A DNA stretch of 64,000 bases from Streptomyces iakyrus. Lineage in GTDB: Bacteria; Actinomycetota; Actinomycetes; Streptomycetales; Streptomycetaceae. Below, piece by piece: positions 17,595 through 27,085 of this stretch. Numbering within the stretch: the stretch's first letter is position 1; every line of letters starts with the position of its first letter. Both the position numbers and the translations under genes were made by a program. The stretch covers positions 62,001-126,000 of the forward strand of contig NZ_JNXI01000016.1 in assembly GCF_000717055.1 (NCBI RefSeq). Reading direction: 5' to 3'. The notes beneath the pieces are model-generated. The model was not told the DNA's origin. It did no database searches and worked only from the letters and a program-made list of their open reading frames with translations.

Positions 17595-18770
17595 GTGCGA
17601 ATGACCGGAACGGAGAAGGGGTTGGGCATGCTTGGACCGCGGCCGACGGTGGCCGGCGGGGTGGACACGAACCACGCCCCGCTCACCGCTTCCGGGGCCA
17701 CGCGCGCCATGGAGGCGGTTCTCGGACGGGTGCTGGAGGACCGGCTGCGGAACTCCCGCGACACCGACGGGGTATTCGCCCGCGAGATGGCCGAGCGCGT
17801 CGCCGCGTTCGTCCGGCGGGGCGGGAAGCGGCTGCGGACGGCGTTCGTGTGGTGCGGCTGGCGGGCCGCGGGCGGCTCGGGCGACGCGGGAGCGGTCCTG
17901 CGCACGGGCGCGGCCCTCGAACTGCTCCAGGCCTGCGCCCTCATCCACGACGACGTGATGGACGGGTCACCGCTGCGCCGGGGTGCCACCGCGATGCACG
18001 TGGACTTCGCCAGGGACCACCCGGCCGGCCCGGCCGGCGGGTCCACCGAGTCGTTCGGGACGTCGGCCGCCGTGCTCGCGGGCGACCTGGCGCTGGCGTG
18101 GGCGGACGACCTGCTGACGGAGACGGCGCTCGCCTCGCCGCACGGCCCGCGGCTGCACGAGGAGTGGCGGGCCATGCGCACCGAGATGGTCGCCGGCCAG
18201 TACCGCGACCTGCGCGCGCAGGCGAGCGGCTCGTCCGGCGCCGAGGAGGCGCTGACCATCGCCGTCCTGAAGAGCGCCCGGTACACGGTCGCGCGGCCCC
18301 TGGCGCTGGGCGCGGCCCTGGCCGGCGCGGACGCCCGCACCGTGGGCGCGCTGCGGGCCGCCGGCCGGTGCGCGGGGCTGGCCTTCCAGCTGCGCGACGA
18401 CCTCCTCGGGGCCTTCGGCGACCCGGCGCTGACCGGCAAACCGGCCGACGAGGATCTGCGTTCCCGCAAGCTCACCCCGCTCCTCGCCGCCGCCGTCCGG
18501 CTCGCGGAGGCCACCGGTGACCGGGACGCCGCCGCCGTGCTCGCGCCGGACGCCGAGGCCCGGCCGGGGCCCACCGTCGACCGGATGCGGGCGGCGCTGG
18601 AGCGGACGGGCGCCCGGGCCGAGGTGGAGGCCAGGATTGCGGATCTGGCGGCCACCGGGCTGCGGCATTTCGGGGCGACCGGCGCCGCCCCGGGTGTGCG
18701 GCGGGAGTTCGCCGCCCTGGTCGAGCGGGCCTCGGGGCTCGCCCCGCACCACGCGGAGGAGCTCGTATGA
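17595..18770 (+). CDS. crtE: Geranylgeranyl diphosphate synthase (polyprenyl synthetase)
   Basis: This enzyme condenses isopentenyl diphosphate with allylic diphosphates to give geranylgeranyl diphosphate, the C20 precursor of phytoene. It has 391 residues. The first aspartate-rich motif is LIHDDVMD (DDVMD at 119-123), the second is LRDDLLGAFGD (from 268), and RRGGKRLR (75-81) is the substrate-binding loop. The second motif ends DDLLG, not DDxxD, as in many Streptomyces homologues. The GTG at 17595 lies where transcription from the LitS-type element would start; ATG 17601 is the alternative, and neither has a ribosome site, which favours leaderless translation. It is the first gene of crtE-I-B-Rieske, with crtI overlapping by four bases. 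Confidence 0.93.
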   Translation: MRMTGTEKGLGMLGPRPTVAGGVDTNHAPLTASGATRAMEAVLGRVLEDRLRNSRDTDGVFAREMAERVAAFVRRGGKRLRTAFVWCGWRAAGGSGDAGAVLRTGAALELLQACALIHDDVMDGSPLRRGATAMHVDFARDHPAGPAGGSTESFGTSAAVLAGDLALAWADDLLTETALASPHGPRLHEEWRAMRTEMVAGQYRDLRAQASGSSGAEEALTIAVLKSARYTVARPLALGAALAGADARTVGALRAAGRCAGLAFQLRDDLLGAFGDPALTGKPADEDLRSRKLTPLLAAAVRLAEATGDRDAAAVLAPDAEARPGPTVDRMRAALERTGARAEVEARIADLAATGLRHFGATGAAPGVRREFAALVERASGLAPHHAEELV

Positions 18771-20329
18771 GGACGGTGACGGGACCGACGGACCATGTCG
18801 TCGTGGTGGGCGCCGGCCTGTCCGGGCTGGCGTGCGCCCTGCATCTGCTGGGCGCCGGCCGCCGGGTGACGCTCGTCGAACGGGACGCCGGCCCGGGCGG
18901 AAGGGCCGGGCGGGCACGGCTCGGCGGCTATCTGGTGGACACGGGGCCGACCGTGCTGACGATGCCGCACCTGGCCGACGAGGCGTTCGCGGCGGTCGGC
19001 GAGAGCCTCGGGCGGCACGTCGAGCTGATGCCCCTGCACCCGGCCTACCGGGCCGGTTTCGCGGACGGGACCTCGCTCGACGTGCACACCGACGGCGACG
19101 CCATGGAGGCGGAGGTGCGGCGCTTCGCCGGACCGGCGGAGGCGGCGGGCTACCGCATGCTGCGGGAGTGGCTGGAGCGGCTGTACCGGGCGCAGATGCG
19201 CCGTTTCATCGACACGAACTTCGACTCGCCGTTCCAGCTGGCGCACCCGGACCTGGCTCGGCTGGCGGCGCTCGGCGGCTTCGGGCGTCTCGACGGCAGG
19301 ATCGGCCGCTTCCTGTCCGACGCCCGTCTGCGCCGGGTCTTCTCCTTCCAGGCCCTGTACGCCGGGGTGGCCCCGGCCCGGGCGCTCGCGGCCTACGCGG
19401 TGATCGCCTACATGGACACGGTGGCCGGTGTCTGGTTCCCCAAGGGCGGCATGCACGCGCTGCCCCGGGCGATGGCGGACGTGGCGGCCGGTGCCGGTGC
19501 CGAGCTGCGGTGGTCGGCCGAGGTGAGCGCGCTGGAGCGCTCGGCGGGCCGGGTGCGGGCGGTCCGGCTCGCCTCGGGTGAGCGCATCCCGTGCGACGCG
19601 GTGGTGCTGAGCTGCGAACTGCCCGCCGCGCACCGGCTGCTGGGCCGGGCACCCCGGCGTCCGGTACGGCTGCGGCACTCGCCGTCCGCGGTGGTCCTGC
19701 ACGCGGGGACCGACCGCACCTGGCCCCACCTCGCCCACCACACGCTGTCCTTCGGCGCGGCGTGGGAGCGCACCTTCGACGAACTGACCCGGACGGGGAC
19801 GCTGATGAGCGACCCGTCGCTGCTGATCACCCGTCCGACCACGCACGATGCCTCCCTGGCGCCACCGGGCCGGCACCTCCACTACGTCCTGGCGCCCTGC
19901 CCCAACACGGCCGTCGGCCCCTCCGCCGCCGCCTGGCGGGACCTGGGCCCGCGCTACCGCGACAGCCTGGTCGCCGAGCTGGAACGCCGCGGCCTGGACG
20001 GGTTCGCGGACAGCGTCGAGGAGGAACTGCTGGTGACCCCGCTCGACTGGACGGCCCAGGGCCACGCGGCCGGCAGTCCCTTCTCCGTGTCCCACACCTT
20101 CGCCCAGACCGGGCCGTTCCGGCCGCGCAACCTCGTGCGCGGGCTGGACAACGTGGTGCTCGCGGGCTGCGGGACCACGCCCGGGGTCGGCGTACCGACC
20201 GTGCTCATCAGCGGGAAACTCGCCGCCGCCCGCGTCACCGGGGGCCGCACCCGGGTGACCCGGGCGGGCCGGTCCCCCGACCACCGCCCGTCCGCCCCGA
20301 CCGGAGCAGGTGCCCATGACCCGTCGTGA
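18767..20329 (+). CDS. crtI: Phytoene desaturase
   Basis: This is a FAD-dependent desaturase that converts phytoene to lycopene at the membrane surface. It has 520 residues. The N-terminal dinucleotide fold is [18 protein letters not shown] with the [11 protein letters not shown] motif. The CrtI-type C-terminal flavin motif is [21 protein letters not shown] (about residues 463-483). [10 protein letters not shown] and [12 protein letters not shown] are characteristic of bacterial CrtI. The start ATG overlaps the crtE stop (ATGA), so translation is coupled. The stop lies 14 bases inside crtB. The tail after about residue 495 is proline-rich and poorly conserved. The position between crtE and crtB is the standard actinobacterial order. 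Confidence 0.95.
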   Translation: MRTVTGPTDHVVVVGAGLSGLACALHLLGAGRRVTLVERDAGPGGRAGRARLGGYLVDTGPTVLTMPHLADEAFAAVGESLGRHVELMPLHPAYRAGFADGTSLDVHTDGDAMEAEVRRFAGPAEAAGYRMLREWLERLYRAQMRRFIDTNFDSPFQLAHPDLARLAALGGFGRLDGRIGRFLSDARLRRVFSFQALYAGVAPARALAAYAVIAYMDTVAGVWFPKGGMHALPRAMADVAAGAGAELRWSAEVSALERSAGRVRAVRLASGERIPCDAVVLSCELPAAHRLLGRAPRRPVRLRHSPSAVVLHAGTDRTWPHLAHHTLSFGAAWERTFDELTRTGTLMSDPSLLITRPTTHDASLAPPGRHLHYVLAPCPNTAVGPSAAAWRDLGPRYRDSLVAELERRGLDGFADSVEEELLVTPLDWTAQGHAAGSPFSVSHTFAQTGPFRPRNLVRGLDNVVLAGCGTTPGVGVPTVLISGKLAAARVTGGRTRVTRAGRSPDHRPSAPTGAGAHDPS

Positions 20330-21299
20330 ACTGGACGCCGCCGGGATCACCGACCCTGGTCTGCGCAGCGCCTACGGCCGGTGCCGGCAGCTCAACGCCC
20401 GGCACGGCCGGACCTACTTCCTGGCCACACGGCTGCTGCCGCTGGAACGCCGTTCCGCGGTGCACGCGCTGTACGGCTTCGCCCGCTGGGCCGACGACAT
20501 CGTCGACGACCTGGACCGGCGGCTGGCGCCCGACGAGCGGGACCTGCTGCTGAAGCGGCTGGAGGGCGATCTCGCGCACGGGCTGCGGGGCCGCGGCGGG
20601 ACCGAGCCGGTGGTGCGGGCCGTGGCCGACACCGCCGGCCGCTACGGCATCGAGGTGGACCTGTTCGCCGATTTCCTCGCGTCGATGCGCGCCGACCTGA
20701 CCGTCACGGACTACCCGACCTATGCCGATCTGCGGGCCTACATGCACGGCTCGGCCGCGGTGATCGGCCTTCAGATGCTGCCCGTGCTCGGCACGGTCGT
20801 CCCGCGCGAGGAGGCGGCGCCGCACGCGGCGGCCCTCGGGGTGGCGTTCCAGCTGACCAACTTCCTGCGGGACGTGGGTGAGGACCTGGACCGCGGTCGG
20901 GTCTACCTGCCGGCCGACCTGCTCGCCGCCCACGGCGTGGACCGGCCGCTGCTGGAGTGGAGCAGGAGCAGCGGCCGCAGCGATCCGCGCATCCGGGCGG
21001 CGCTCGTCGCGGCCGAGGCCCTGACCAGGGACGTGTACCGGGATGCGGAACCGGGCATCGCGATGCTCGACCCGCGGGTACGCCCGTGCATCCGCACCGC
21101 GTTCACGCTGTACGGCGGCATCCTCGACGCTATCGCGCGGCACGACTACACCGTGCTGCACCGCCGGGCGGTGGTGTCCCGCCGCCGACGGGCGGCCACC
21201 GCCGCGGCCGGTGTCCTGAAGGTGGCCGGCGCGCGGTGGCGCGCGGCGCCCGCGGCGCGGCCCGCCGCGCTGGAACGGAAAGGACCGGCTCGTGACTGA
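20316..21299 (+). CDS. crtB: Phytoene synthase
   Basis: This enzyme joins two geranylgeranyl diphosphate molecules head to head to form phytoene, the first committed carotenoid step. It has 327 residues. The two Mg-diphosphate-binding motifs are [10 protein letters not shown] (56-65) and [20 protein letters not shown] (about 177-196). [18 protein letters not shown] is the typical squalene/phytoene-synthase core. The ATG at 20316 follows GGAGCAGGTGCCC, and the gene overlaps crtI by 14 bases. A basic alanine/arginine-rich tail (about 285-327) extends beyond the catalytic domain. The last codons overlap the Rieske gene by eight bases, so all four genes form a tightly coupled operon. Confidence 0.95.
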   Translation: MTRRELDAAGITDPGLRSAYGRCRQLNARHGRTYFLATRLLPLERRSAVHALYGFARWADDIVDDLDRRLAPDERDLLLKRLEGDLAHGLRGRGGTEPVVRAVADTAGRYGIEVDLFADFLASMRADLTVTDYPTYADLRAYMHGSAAVIGLQMLPVLGTVVPREEAAPHAAALGVAFQLTNFLRDVGEDLDRGRVYLPADLLAAHGVDRPLLEWSRSSGRSDPRIRAALVAAEALTRDVYRDAEPGIAMLDPRVRPCIRTAFTLYGGILDAIARHDYTVLHRRAVVSRRRRAATAAAGVLKVAGARWRAAPAARPAALERKGPARD

Positions 21300-22308
21300 C
21301 CGAGCGGACAAGGCGCGCTGGACCTCACCGCTGCGGCGGCGCCGCGGCCCCGGCTGGGCGGAGCAGACGCCGACCTGGCGCGCGGCCCGCCCGGCGCTGA
21401 TCGCCGACACGCTCAAGCGGGCGTCCGCCCGGCCCTCGGGCAACTGGTTCGTCGTCGGCGCCTCGCGGGCCGTGCGCCCCGGCCGCCCCTGCGGCAGGAC
21501 CGTCGGCGGCGTCGAGGTGGTGCTGTGGCGCTCGGAGTCGGGCGATCTGCGGGCCGGCCCCGGTGCCTGCCCGCACCTGGGTGCTCCGCTGCGGGACAGC
21601 CGGGTGGTGTGCGGCACGCTGGTCTGCCACTGGCACGGACTGGCCCTGGACGGTGCCGCGTTCGCCGGCTGGCAGCCGTACCCCGTGCACGACGACGGGG
21701 TGCTGGTGTGGGTGCGGCTGGACGCCGTCGGGGGTGAGGAGCCCTCGGAGCGGCCCGTGGTTCCGGCCCGTCCGGCACCGGGCAGCGGGGTGGACGCGGT
21801 GTTCACGGCGGTCGGGCGGTGCGAGCCGCAGGACGTGGTGGCCAACCGGCTCGACCCGTGGCACGGATCGTGGTTCCACCCGTACTCCTTCGTCGACCTG
21901 ACGGTCGTGAGGGAGCCGCAGGGCGACGAGGGGGGTGACGAGGACGACGCCTTCGTCGTCGACGTGTCCTTCCGGGTGGCGGGCCGTCTGGTGGTGCCCG
22001 TACGGGCCGAGTTCACCGCGCCGGAGCCGCGCACCGTCCTCATGCGCATCACCGAGGGCGAGGGCGCCACGTCCGTGGTGGAGACCCATGCCACGCCGCT
22101 GACCGCCGCGGACGCGGACCGGCCGCGGACGGCCGTGACCGAGGCGGTCGTCGCCGCTTCGGACCGGCGCGGCTTCGCCCTGGCCCGGGCCGCCGCCCCC
22201 GTGCTGCGCCCCCTGATGCGGGGTACGGCCGGGCGCCTGTGGCGCGACGACCTGGCCTACGCCGAGAGGCGCTGGGAGTTGCGCAGCACCGGGCGGTTCC
22301 CCGGCTGA
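21292..22308 (+). CDS. Rieske [2Fe-2S] oxygenase-like protein (DUF5914 type) in the carotenoid operon
   Basis: This is a 338-residue protein with an N-terminal Rieske domain: CPH at Cys93/His95 and CHWH at Cys112/His115 provide the cluster ligands, with the loop [15 protein letters not shown]. The C-terminal domain (about 160-320) starts with a region like that of ring-type oxygenases ([19 protein letters not shown]) and resembles DUF5914. Such proteins usually hydroxylate or otherwise oxidise hydrophobic substrates. The GTG at 21292 overlaps crtB by eight bases, so it is the fourth gene of the operon. That is the position labelled crtV in the classic Streptomyces crtEIBV description; I am not certain the two are the same family, so no symbol is given. 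A late carotenoid modification is the simplest inference. Confidence 0.82.
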   Translation: MTDRADKARWTSPLRRRRGPGWAEQTPTWRAARPALIADTLKRASARPSGNWFVVGASRAVRPGRPCGRTVGGVEVVLWRSESGDLRAGPGACPHLGAPLRDSRVVCGTLVCHWHGLALDGAAFAGWQPYPVHDDGVLVWVRLDAVGGEEPSERPVVPARPAPGSGVDAVFTAVGRCEPQDVVANRLDPWHGSWFHPYSFVDLTVVREPQGDEGGDEDDAFVVDVSFRVAGRLVVPVRAEFTAPEPRTVLMRITEGEGATSVVETHATPLTAADADRPRTAVTEAVVAASDRRGFALARAAAPVLRPLMRGTAGRLWRDDLAYAERRWELRSTGRFPG

Positions 22309-22315
22309 CACGACC

Positions 22316-22359
22316 CCGCCGGACGGGCCTGCGCTGAGCGGCCCGGGCCCGTCCGGCGG
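22316..22359. terminator. Bidirectional terminator between convergent crt operons
   Basis: CCGCCGGACGGGC (22316-22328) pairs perfectly with GCCCGTCCGGCGG (22347-22359) over 13 bp. It lies in the 55-base gap between the Rieske gene and crtU. Confidence 0.8.
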
Positions 22360-22363
22360 CCCT

Positions 22364-23938
22364 TCACCGGCGCACAGGACGCTCCGCGAGCGCCCCGAGT
22401 GCCCGCAGCACCCGGGAGCGGCCCGCCCGTGGCACGGTCCACAGCACCTGGCCGCGGACGCCCCACCGGGCGAGCAGGGCGTTGGAGGCCAGGAAACCGG
22501 TGGTGGCGGCGCGTTCCATCAGGGCCACGGGCAGGTCGCAGCGCAGTCCGTCGCCGGCCAGCGTCAGCCACGGGTGCGGGGTCCGTACGGTGGGACGCCG
22601 GTGGTGGGTGCCGACCGGGAAGAGCGGGCAGTCCGAGCGCCACTCGTGCCGGGCGTCGACGAGGCGCGCCCGACGGGTCTCCGGGTACACGCGCCGCAGC
22701 TGCCCGAGCAGTTCGTCCTGCACGGTCTGCCGGTCCGCGCCGGGGTCGACGGCGTAGGCGTGCAGTTCGACGACGGAACCCCCGTGGTGCGCGGCCCAGC
22801 GGGCGGCCTCGCCCTCGTAGCGTTCCAGAACGCTGATGTTGTCGAGGCCGTCGTAGCCGCTGGTGCCGAGGAAGCCGGGGCGGTCGGCGCGGACCGGCCG
22901 GTCGAGCCAGAGCCGGGAGACGAGGAACGGCGGGGCGGTGCGCAGGGCGGCGATGTCCTCGCGCCAGGGGGCGGTGCCGAGGCGGGGCGAGTCGGCGACG
23001 ACCCGGCGCAGTCCCGCGGTGTCGAGGGCGAGCACCACCGCGTCGTGCTGCCCGGTGCCGGTGCCGGTGCGCACCTCGGCTCCCCCGGCGGCATCGGGCT
23101 CCACGCCGTGGACGGGGGTGCCGGTGCGGACGGTCACGCCGAGGCGCCGGAGGTAGTCGGCGAGCGGCTCCCACAGGGCCTGCGGGAAGGGCTCGTCGGG
23201 CACGTCGAAGAGCAGCCCCTCCGAGGAGCCGAGGAAGTAGATGTGGAACATCAGCAGCAGCTCGGCGGCGGAGAGTTCGCGCGGGTCGGCGAAGAAGCTG
23301 CGGGAGAACACCTCGAACGCCAGGTGGTGAGCGGCCTCCGGGAAGCGGACGCGCTCCAGGAAGTCGGTCGCGCCGACCCGGTCGAAGCGCGCGTACACGT
23401 CGGGCACGCGCACGTCCATCAGCGGCAGCGCCGCCCGGGCGTCCAGGGCGGCGAGGTCGCGCAGGCCGAAGGTGGGGCTGAGGGCGACGAAGCCGAGGGC
23501 GCTGAGGGGCGGGGTGCGCGGGACTCGGGCGAAACTGTCGGTCAGGCCGCCGCTGTGCCGCAGGGGGTAGTCGGGCAGCGGGGTGAGGCGGGCCAGGGAG
23601 GGGTCGGTGCGCCGCAGCAGGCCGCGCAGGTTGTAGTACTGGCGGAAGAAGGCGTGGAAGCCGCGGCTCATGGTCACCTCGGAGCCGTCGGCCAGCCGGG
23701 TGCGCCGGCCGGCGAGGCGGCCGCCCAGGGACTCCTCGCGTTCGTAGAGGGTCACCCGGGCGCCGCGCTCGGCCAGTCCGGTGGCGGCGGCGAGACCGGC
23801 GATGCCGCCGCCCACCACGGCGACGGACGGTGCGTCCTCGCGCGTGAACCGGTCCCGGCCGGGCACGGGCATGAGGACCTCGGCCTTGCGGTCCCGGCCG
23901 CGGCGGGCGGCCTGACGGGTGCTCGCCGGGCGGCTCAT
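22364..23938 (-). CDS. crtU: Carotenoid desaturase/aromatase-type FAD oxidoreductase
   Basis: This is a FAD enzyme of the CrtU family, which in Streptomyces converts the beta-rings of beta-carotene to the aromatic phi-rings of isorenieratene. It has 524 residues. The flavin-binding fold begins at about 38 with VAVVGGGIAGLAAATGLAERG and EREESLGGRLAG. SRGFHAFFRQYYNLRGLLRR and YFLGSSEGLLFDVPDEPF are features of this branch. The C-terminal LAGDGLRCDLPVALMERAATTGFLASN is the second flavin motif. The ATG at 23938 overlaps the crtT stop (ATGA). A 30-residue basic N-terminus precedes the fold. It is the last gene of crtY-crtT-crtU. With crtY present, the end product is probably isorenieratene or a close relative. 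Confidence 0.9.
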   Translation of the reverse strand: MSRPASTRQAARRGRDRKAEVLMPVPGRDRFTREDAPSVAVVGGGIAGLAAATGLAERGARVTLYEREESLGGRLAGRRTRLADGSEVTMSRGFHAFFRQYYNLRGLLRRTDPSLARLTPLPDYPLRHSGGLTDSFARVPRTPPLSALGFVALSPTFGLRDLAALDARAALPLMDVRVPDVYARFDRVGATDFLERVRFPEAAHHLAFEVFSRSFFADPRELSAAELLLMFHIYFLGSSEGLLFDVPDEPFPQALWEPLADYLRRLGVTVRTGTPVHGVEPDAAGGAEVRTGTGTGQHDAVVLALDTAGLRRVVADSPRLGTAPWREDIAALRTAPPFLVSRLWLDRPVRADRPGFLGTSGYDGLDNISVLERYEGEAARWAAHHGGSVVELHAYAVDPGADRQTVQDELLGQLRRVYPETRRARLVDARHEWRSDCPLFPVGTHHRRPTVRTPHPWLTLAGDGLRCDLPVALMERAATTGFLASNALLARWGVRGQVLWTVPRAGRSRVLRALGALAERPVRR

Positions 23939-24651
23939 CGGTCGGCCTTTCCCGCCGCGGCGACGAACGTGTGCGTGATGCCGGTCTGCCATCCGGCGAG
24001 GGGCAGGGCCCGCGCGCCCGTGAATCCGGCGCGCGTCAGCCGCCCGGCGAAGGCGGCAGCGGTGTCGAAGTCGAGGACGCTGTGCCACAGGTGCCGGTAC
24101 AGGGCCCGGTCTCCGGTGAGCGTGCCCGCCGGGATGATCACCCCCTGGCACACGGCCGTCCACAGCGCCCGGTGCGCGGGCGAGCCGGTGAGGCTGTACT
24201 CGTGGACGGCGAGCCTCCCGCCCGGCCGCAGCAGTCCGCGCACCGTGCCGAGCACGCCGTCCGGGTCGGAGACGTTGCGGAACAGGTAGGCGGCGAAGAC
24301 CGCGTCGAAGGGCCCTTCGCCGGCCGCGTGGAGTTCCTCCGCGCTCAGGTGCAGGAACCGCACACCGTCGGGCCACGGTTTGGCCAGCGCCCGGCGCAGC
24401 ATGCCCGCGGAGGCGTCCACGGCGGTGATCCTCGCCCGGGGCGCGGCCCGCAGCAGGGCCCGGGTGGAGGCGCCGGTGCCGCAGCCGAGATCGAGCAGGT
24501 GCAGACCGGCCCCGTCCCCGGGGAGCTTCAGCCGGCGGGCCGAGCGCAGCAGGTCGGCGCGGTATCCGGGGTTGAGGCCGGTGAGGCGGTCGTAGGTGCG
24601 GGACGCGTGGTCGAAGGCGCGTGCCAGGTCGTGGTCGCGCAGCAGGGTCAT
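23935..24651 (-). CDS. crtT: SAM-dependent methyltransferase of the carotenoid cluster
   Basis: This is a 238-residue class I methyltransferase. Motif I is LLDLGCGTGASTRAL (about 52-66), followed by ITAVDASAGML and the post-motif GPFDAVFAAYLFRNVSDPD. RGLLRPGGRLAVHEYSLTGSP matches the UbiE-like group. The ATG at 24651 overlaps the crtY stop (ATGA), which decides the start over a longer in-frame extension. It is encoded between crtY and crtU, the classic crtYTU order of Streptomyces. Its substrate has not been assigned to my knowledge; resemblance to UbiE/MenG enzymes suggests methylation of a quinone-like or carotenoid intermediate. Confidence 0.88.
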   Translation of the reverse strand: MTLLRDHDLARAFDHASRTYDRLTGLNPGYRADLLRSARRLKLPGDGAGLHLLDLGCGTGASTRALLRAAPRARITAVDASAGMLRRALAKPWPDGVRFLHLSAEELHAAGEGPFDAVFAAYLFRNVSDPDGVLGTVRGLLRPGGRLAVHEYSLTGSPAHRALWTAVCQGVIIPAGTLTGDRALYRHLWHSVLDFDTAAAFAGRLTRAGFTGARALPLAGWQTGITHTFVAAAGKADR

Positions 24652-25874
24652 CGGTGGCTCTCTCCGGTTCCTGGGGCGGGGTGGGTGCGGCGGGGGAGGA
24701 AGGGCACTTCGAGCGCGGTGCGGAGCATCGGGCCCACCGGGGTGCGCAGTCCGATGCCCCACTCCTCCCGGAACGAGGTGGCCCCGTCGAGGAAGCGCAG
24801 CAGGCGCGGCGCGGGCGTCCCGCGGAACAGGCCGGTGAAGAACGCGGGGCCGTCGATCCGCCCGGTGTCCAGGGCCCGCAGCAGCACCGCGTCCATGGCG
24901 AGCGCCCGCCTCCCGTGCGGTGCGGGCACGGTGGCGCGGCCGTCGTGCAGGGCGGCTGCGATGGCCCGGCTGTGCCGCTGGACCGCGGCGAAGGTGTAGC
25001 CGGTGGCGGGGCGGGTAGCGCCGCCCGCCGTGCCGATGCGGAAGACGGCCGACCCGGCCCGCCGGGGGAAGCGGGCGTCGGTCATGGGGATGACTCCCTG
25101 TTCGGCGCTCTCCACGCCGAACTCGTCCAGGCGCAGCACCTCGCGGGCGTAGTGCCCGAGCGCCGCCTCATAGGCCCCGGTGGTCAGCGGGGTGCGGGAG
25201 AACTCGGTGTACTCGACGAGCGCCCGGTCCGGGGCCAGCGGCAGGACGTAGCCGAACGCGAGCCCGTGCCGCGGCTGGGGCACCCGGAAGTCCATGAGGT
25301 CGGCGACCGCCGGGTCGAAGCGGTCGCCGCGGGTGCGCACGAACCAGCCGCGGAAGTGCTGGAGCAGCTGCGTCCGGGCGGGTGGCAGGGCGCGCAGGGG
25401 CCGCGAGTCGAACACGTAGCGCGAGCGCAGGGTCAGGGTCCGGCCGTCCTGTGCCGTGCAGCGGACCTCCGCGCCTCCGGGGACGTCGCGCACCGTGTGG
25501 GCCGTCGCGCGCAGCAGCCGCCCGCCGGGCGCGCGCGCCAGCCGGGCGTGCACGAGTCGTTCGAAGGCCGCGGAGCGCACCATGCGGTAGCGCGCGGGGG
25601 CCGGATCGACGGTGAGCGGGTCGCCGTCCGGGCCGTGCACCCGCAGCAGGGGCCAGGTGGCGGTGACCGCCTCCTCGAAGTCGCCGTCGCCCTGGTCCCA
25701 GTAGCACCAGGTGCGCTCCGCGGGACGCGCGGGACCGTCCGGCGGTTCGACCACGGTCACGGTCGCGGCGCCGGTCTCGACCAGCCGGTACGCGAGGCTG
25801 AGGCCGGCGGCACCGCCCCCGACGACCACCACGTCCGACGTGCCGAGAGGTTCCCGGCTCACCGGGCCCACCAC
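24648..25874 (-). CDS. crtY: Lycopene beta-cyclase
   Basis: This flavoprotein cyclises the ends of lycopene to give beta-carotene. It has 408 residues. The N-terminal dinucleotide fold is DVVVVGGGAAGLSLAYRLVE. RTWCYWDQGDGDFEEAV is the LCYb motif after the fold, YVFDSRPL is the family's [YF]xxDSR motif, and the catalytic-region sequence QHFRGWFVRT corresponds to the conserved LQHFxGW. GTAGGATRPATGYTFAAVQ is the second flavin motif. Several GTG codons are possible starts (25874, 25871, 25862); GGAG lies 12 bases upstream of the first. A LitS-type promoter element is 76 bases upstream. It is the first gene of crtY-crtT-crtU, with four-base overlaps throughout. Confidence 0.93.
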   Translation of the reverse strand: MVGPVSREPLGTSDVVVVGGGAAGLSLAYRLVETGAATVTVVEPPDGPARPAERTWCYWDQGDGDFEEAVTATWPLLRVHGPDGDPLTVDPAPARYRMVRSAAFERLVHARLARAPGGRLLRATAHTVRDVPGGAEVRCTAQDGRTLTLRSRYVFDSRPLRALPPARTQLLQHFRGWFVRTRGDRFDPAVADLMDFRVPQPRHGLAFGYVLPLAPDRALVEYTEFSRTPLTTGAYEAALGHYAREVLRLDEFGVESAEQGVIPMTDARFPRRAGSAVFRIGTAGGATRPATGYTFAAVQRHSRAIAAALHDGRATVPAPHGRRALAMDAVLLRALDTGRIDGPAFFTGLFRGTPAPRLLRFLDGATSFREEWGIGLRTPVGPMLRTALEVPFLPRRTHPAPGTGESHR

Positions 25875-25950
25875 GCGCCGCTCATCTCCGCACTCCGCTC
25901 CCGGCCACCGGTCGGCTGTTCCCCGTCCGTCGTGTGCTGTCCGTTCACCG

Positions 25951-25978
25951 CTTCCGGCGGGTGCCCTGGTTCGGATGC
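25951..25978 (-). promoter_or_regulatory. LitS-type ECF promoter element of crtY
   Basis: On the minus strand GCATCCG (25978-25972) is followed after 17 bases by GAAG (25954-25951). It lies in the 112-base gap between litR and crtY and matches the other four copies. Confidence 0.72.
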
Positions 25979-25986
25979 AGCACCCC

Positions 25987-27072
25987 CTATGGAGATACGG
26001 CCCCCTGGCGCGAGACGACCGTCTCCAGGACCGCGACGGCCTCGGCCAGCCCCGTGGGGCGCGGCAGGCCGGGAACGGTCCGGCCGCTCCAGCCGGGCCC
26101 GATCGTCAGGACGACCGGCTTGCGGCGGGCGCCCCGCACGCCCCACTCCATCGCGGCCACGTGCTGGGCCAGCGGGCGGCTCGCGGTCGTCCGGGACTGC
26201 GCCCACAGCGCCACCGCGGCCGGCCCGGTTCTGCGGACGGCCGTGACGAGGGACTCCACGGGCAGGGCGCCGCCGAACATGCGCACCGGCAGGCCGCGTT
26301 CGGCGAGCGCGGCGGCCAGCACCTCCAGGGGCAGCGTGTGGTTCTCCCCCGGCACGCAGGCGAGCACGACGGTGGCGCCCGGGCGGTCGGCGGCCGTGGG
26401 CGGGGCGGCGCGCCGCAGCGCGCCGGAGACGTGCCAGGACAGGAAGTGCTCGACCTCGACGTACTTCTCGCCGGAGCTCTCCCACTTGCGGCCGACCGCC
26501 TGGAGGGTCGGCATGATCACCTCGGTCCAGGCGGCGACCAGGCCGTGCTCGGCGATCGCGGTCTCCAGCAGCTCGTCGAGCGCGGAGGCGTCGAGGCGCA
26601 GCGCGGCACGGGCGATGCCCTTGCACTCCTGACGCACGTCCCCGAGGCGCAGTCCGCTGCCCGCCCGGCTGCGGGCGCGGACGGACGGTCGCGGTGCCAC
26701 ACCCGCGTCCCTCCGGGCCGGGGCCTCCTCTCCCGCCGCCACCGGGAGAGTCGGGGTTGCCGAGGCGGCCCGAGCGGGCGGGGCCTGCTGCTGCGTCGCT
26801 TCGTCGAGCACCGTGCGCGCCGCCTCGGCGGGCGGTATCCCGGTGGCCGTCAGGGCGCACATCCGCTCCAGCCGGGCCACGTCCACGGGGGTCCACCGCC
26901 GGTGCCGGCCGCCCGTGTGCGCGTCGGGTCCGAGGCCGTAGCGCCGGTCCCAGGTGCGGACCGTGGTGGGGGCGACCCCCAGGCGCCTGGCCACCTCCCC
27001 GGTGGTCAGTCCCGTGCCGGCCGGCGCGCTCCCGGGTCCGCGGCCCCGGCTGTCCCGTTCGTGTACACCCAT
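25987..27072 (-). CDS. litR: LitR/CarH-type MerR regulator with cobalamin-binding domain
   Basis: This is a light-sensing transcriptional repressor of 361 residues. The MerR helix-turn-helix (about 20-90) reads LTTGEVARRLGVAPTTVRTWDRRYGL. A 60-residue flexible linker follows. The C-terminal half (about 150-355) is the B12-binding unit: a helix bundle with WESSGEKYVEVEHFLSWH, carrying the W...EH residues that contact adenosylcobalamin in CarH-type photoreceptors, then a Rossmann part with VPGENHTLPLEVL in place of the canonical DxHxxG motif. In the CarH/LitR family, light breaks the Co-C bond of AdoB12 and releases DNA. The ATG at 27072 is the natural start; longer in-frame versions are overlaps with litS. 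It is divergent from the ECF sigma gene, and the intergenic repeat is its likely operator. Confidence 0.92.
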   Translation of the reverse strand: MGVHERDSRGRGPGSAPAGTGLTTGEVARRLGVAPTTVRTWDRRYGLGPDAHTGGRHRRWTPVDVARLERMCALTATGIPPAEAARTVLDEATQQQAPPARAASATPTLPVAAGEEAPARRDAGVAPRPSVRARSRAGSGLRLGDVRQECKGIARAALRLDASALDELLETAIAEHGLVAAWTEVIMPTLQAVGRKWESSGEKYVEVEHFLSWHVSGALRRAAPPTAADRPGATVVLACVPGENHTLPLEVLAAALAERGLPVRMFGGALPVESLVTAVRRTGPAAVALWAQSRTTASRPLAQHVAAMEWGVRGARRKPVVLTIGPGWSGRTVPGLPRPTGLAEAVAVLETVVSRQGAVSP

Positions 27073-27085
27073 ACCCCCGACTGTA

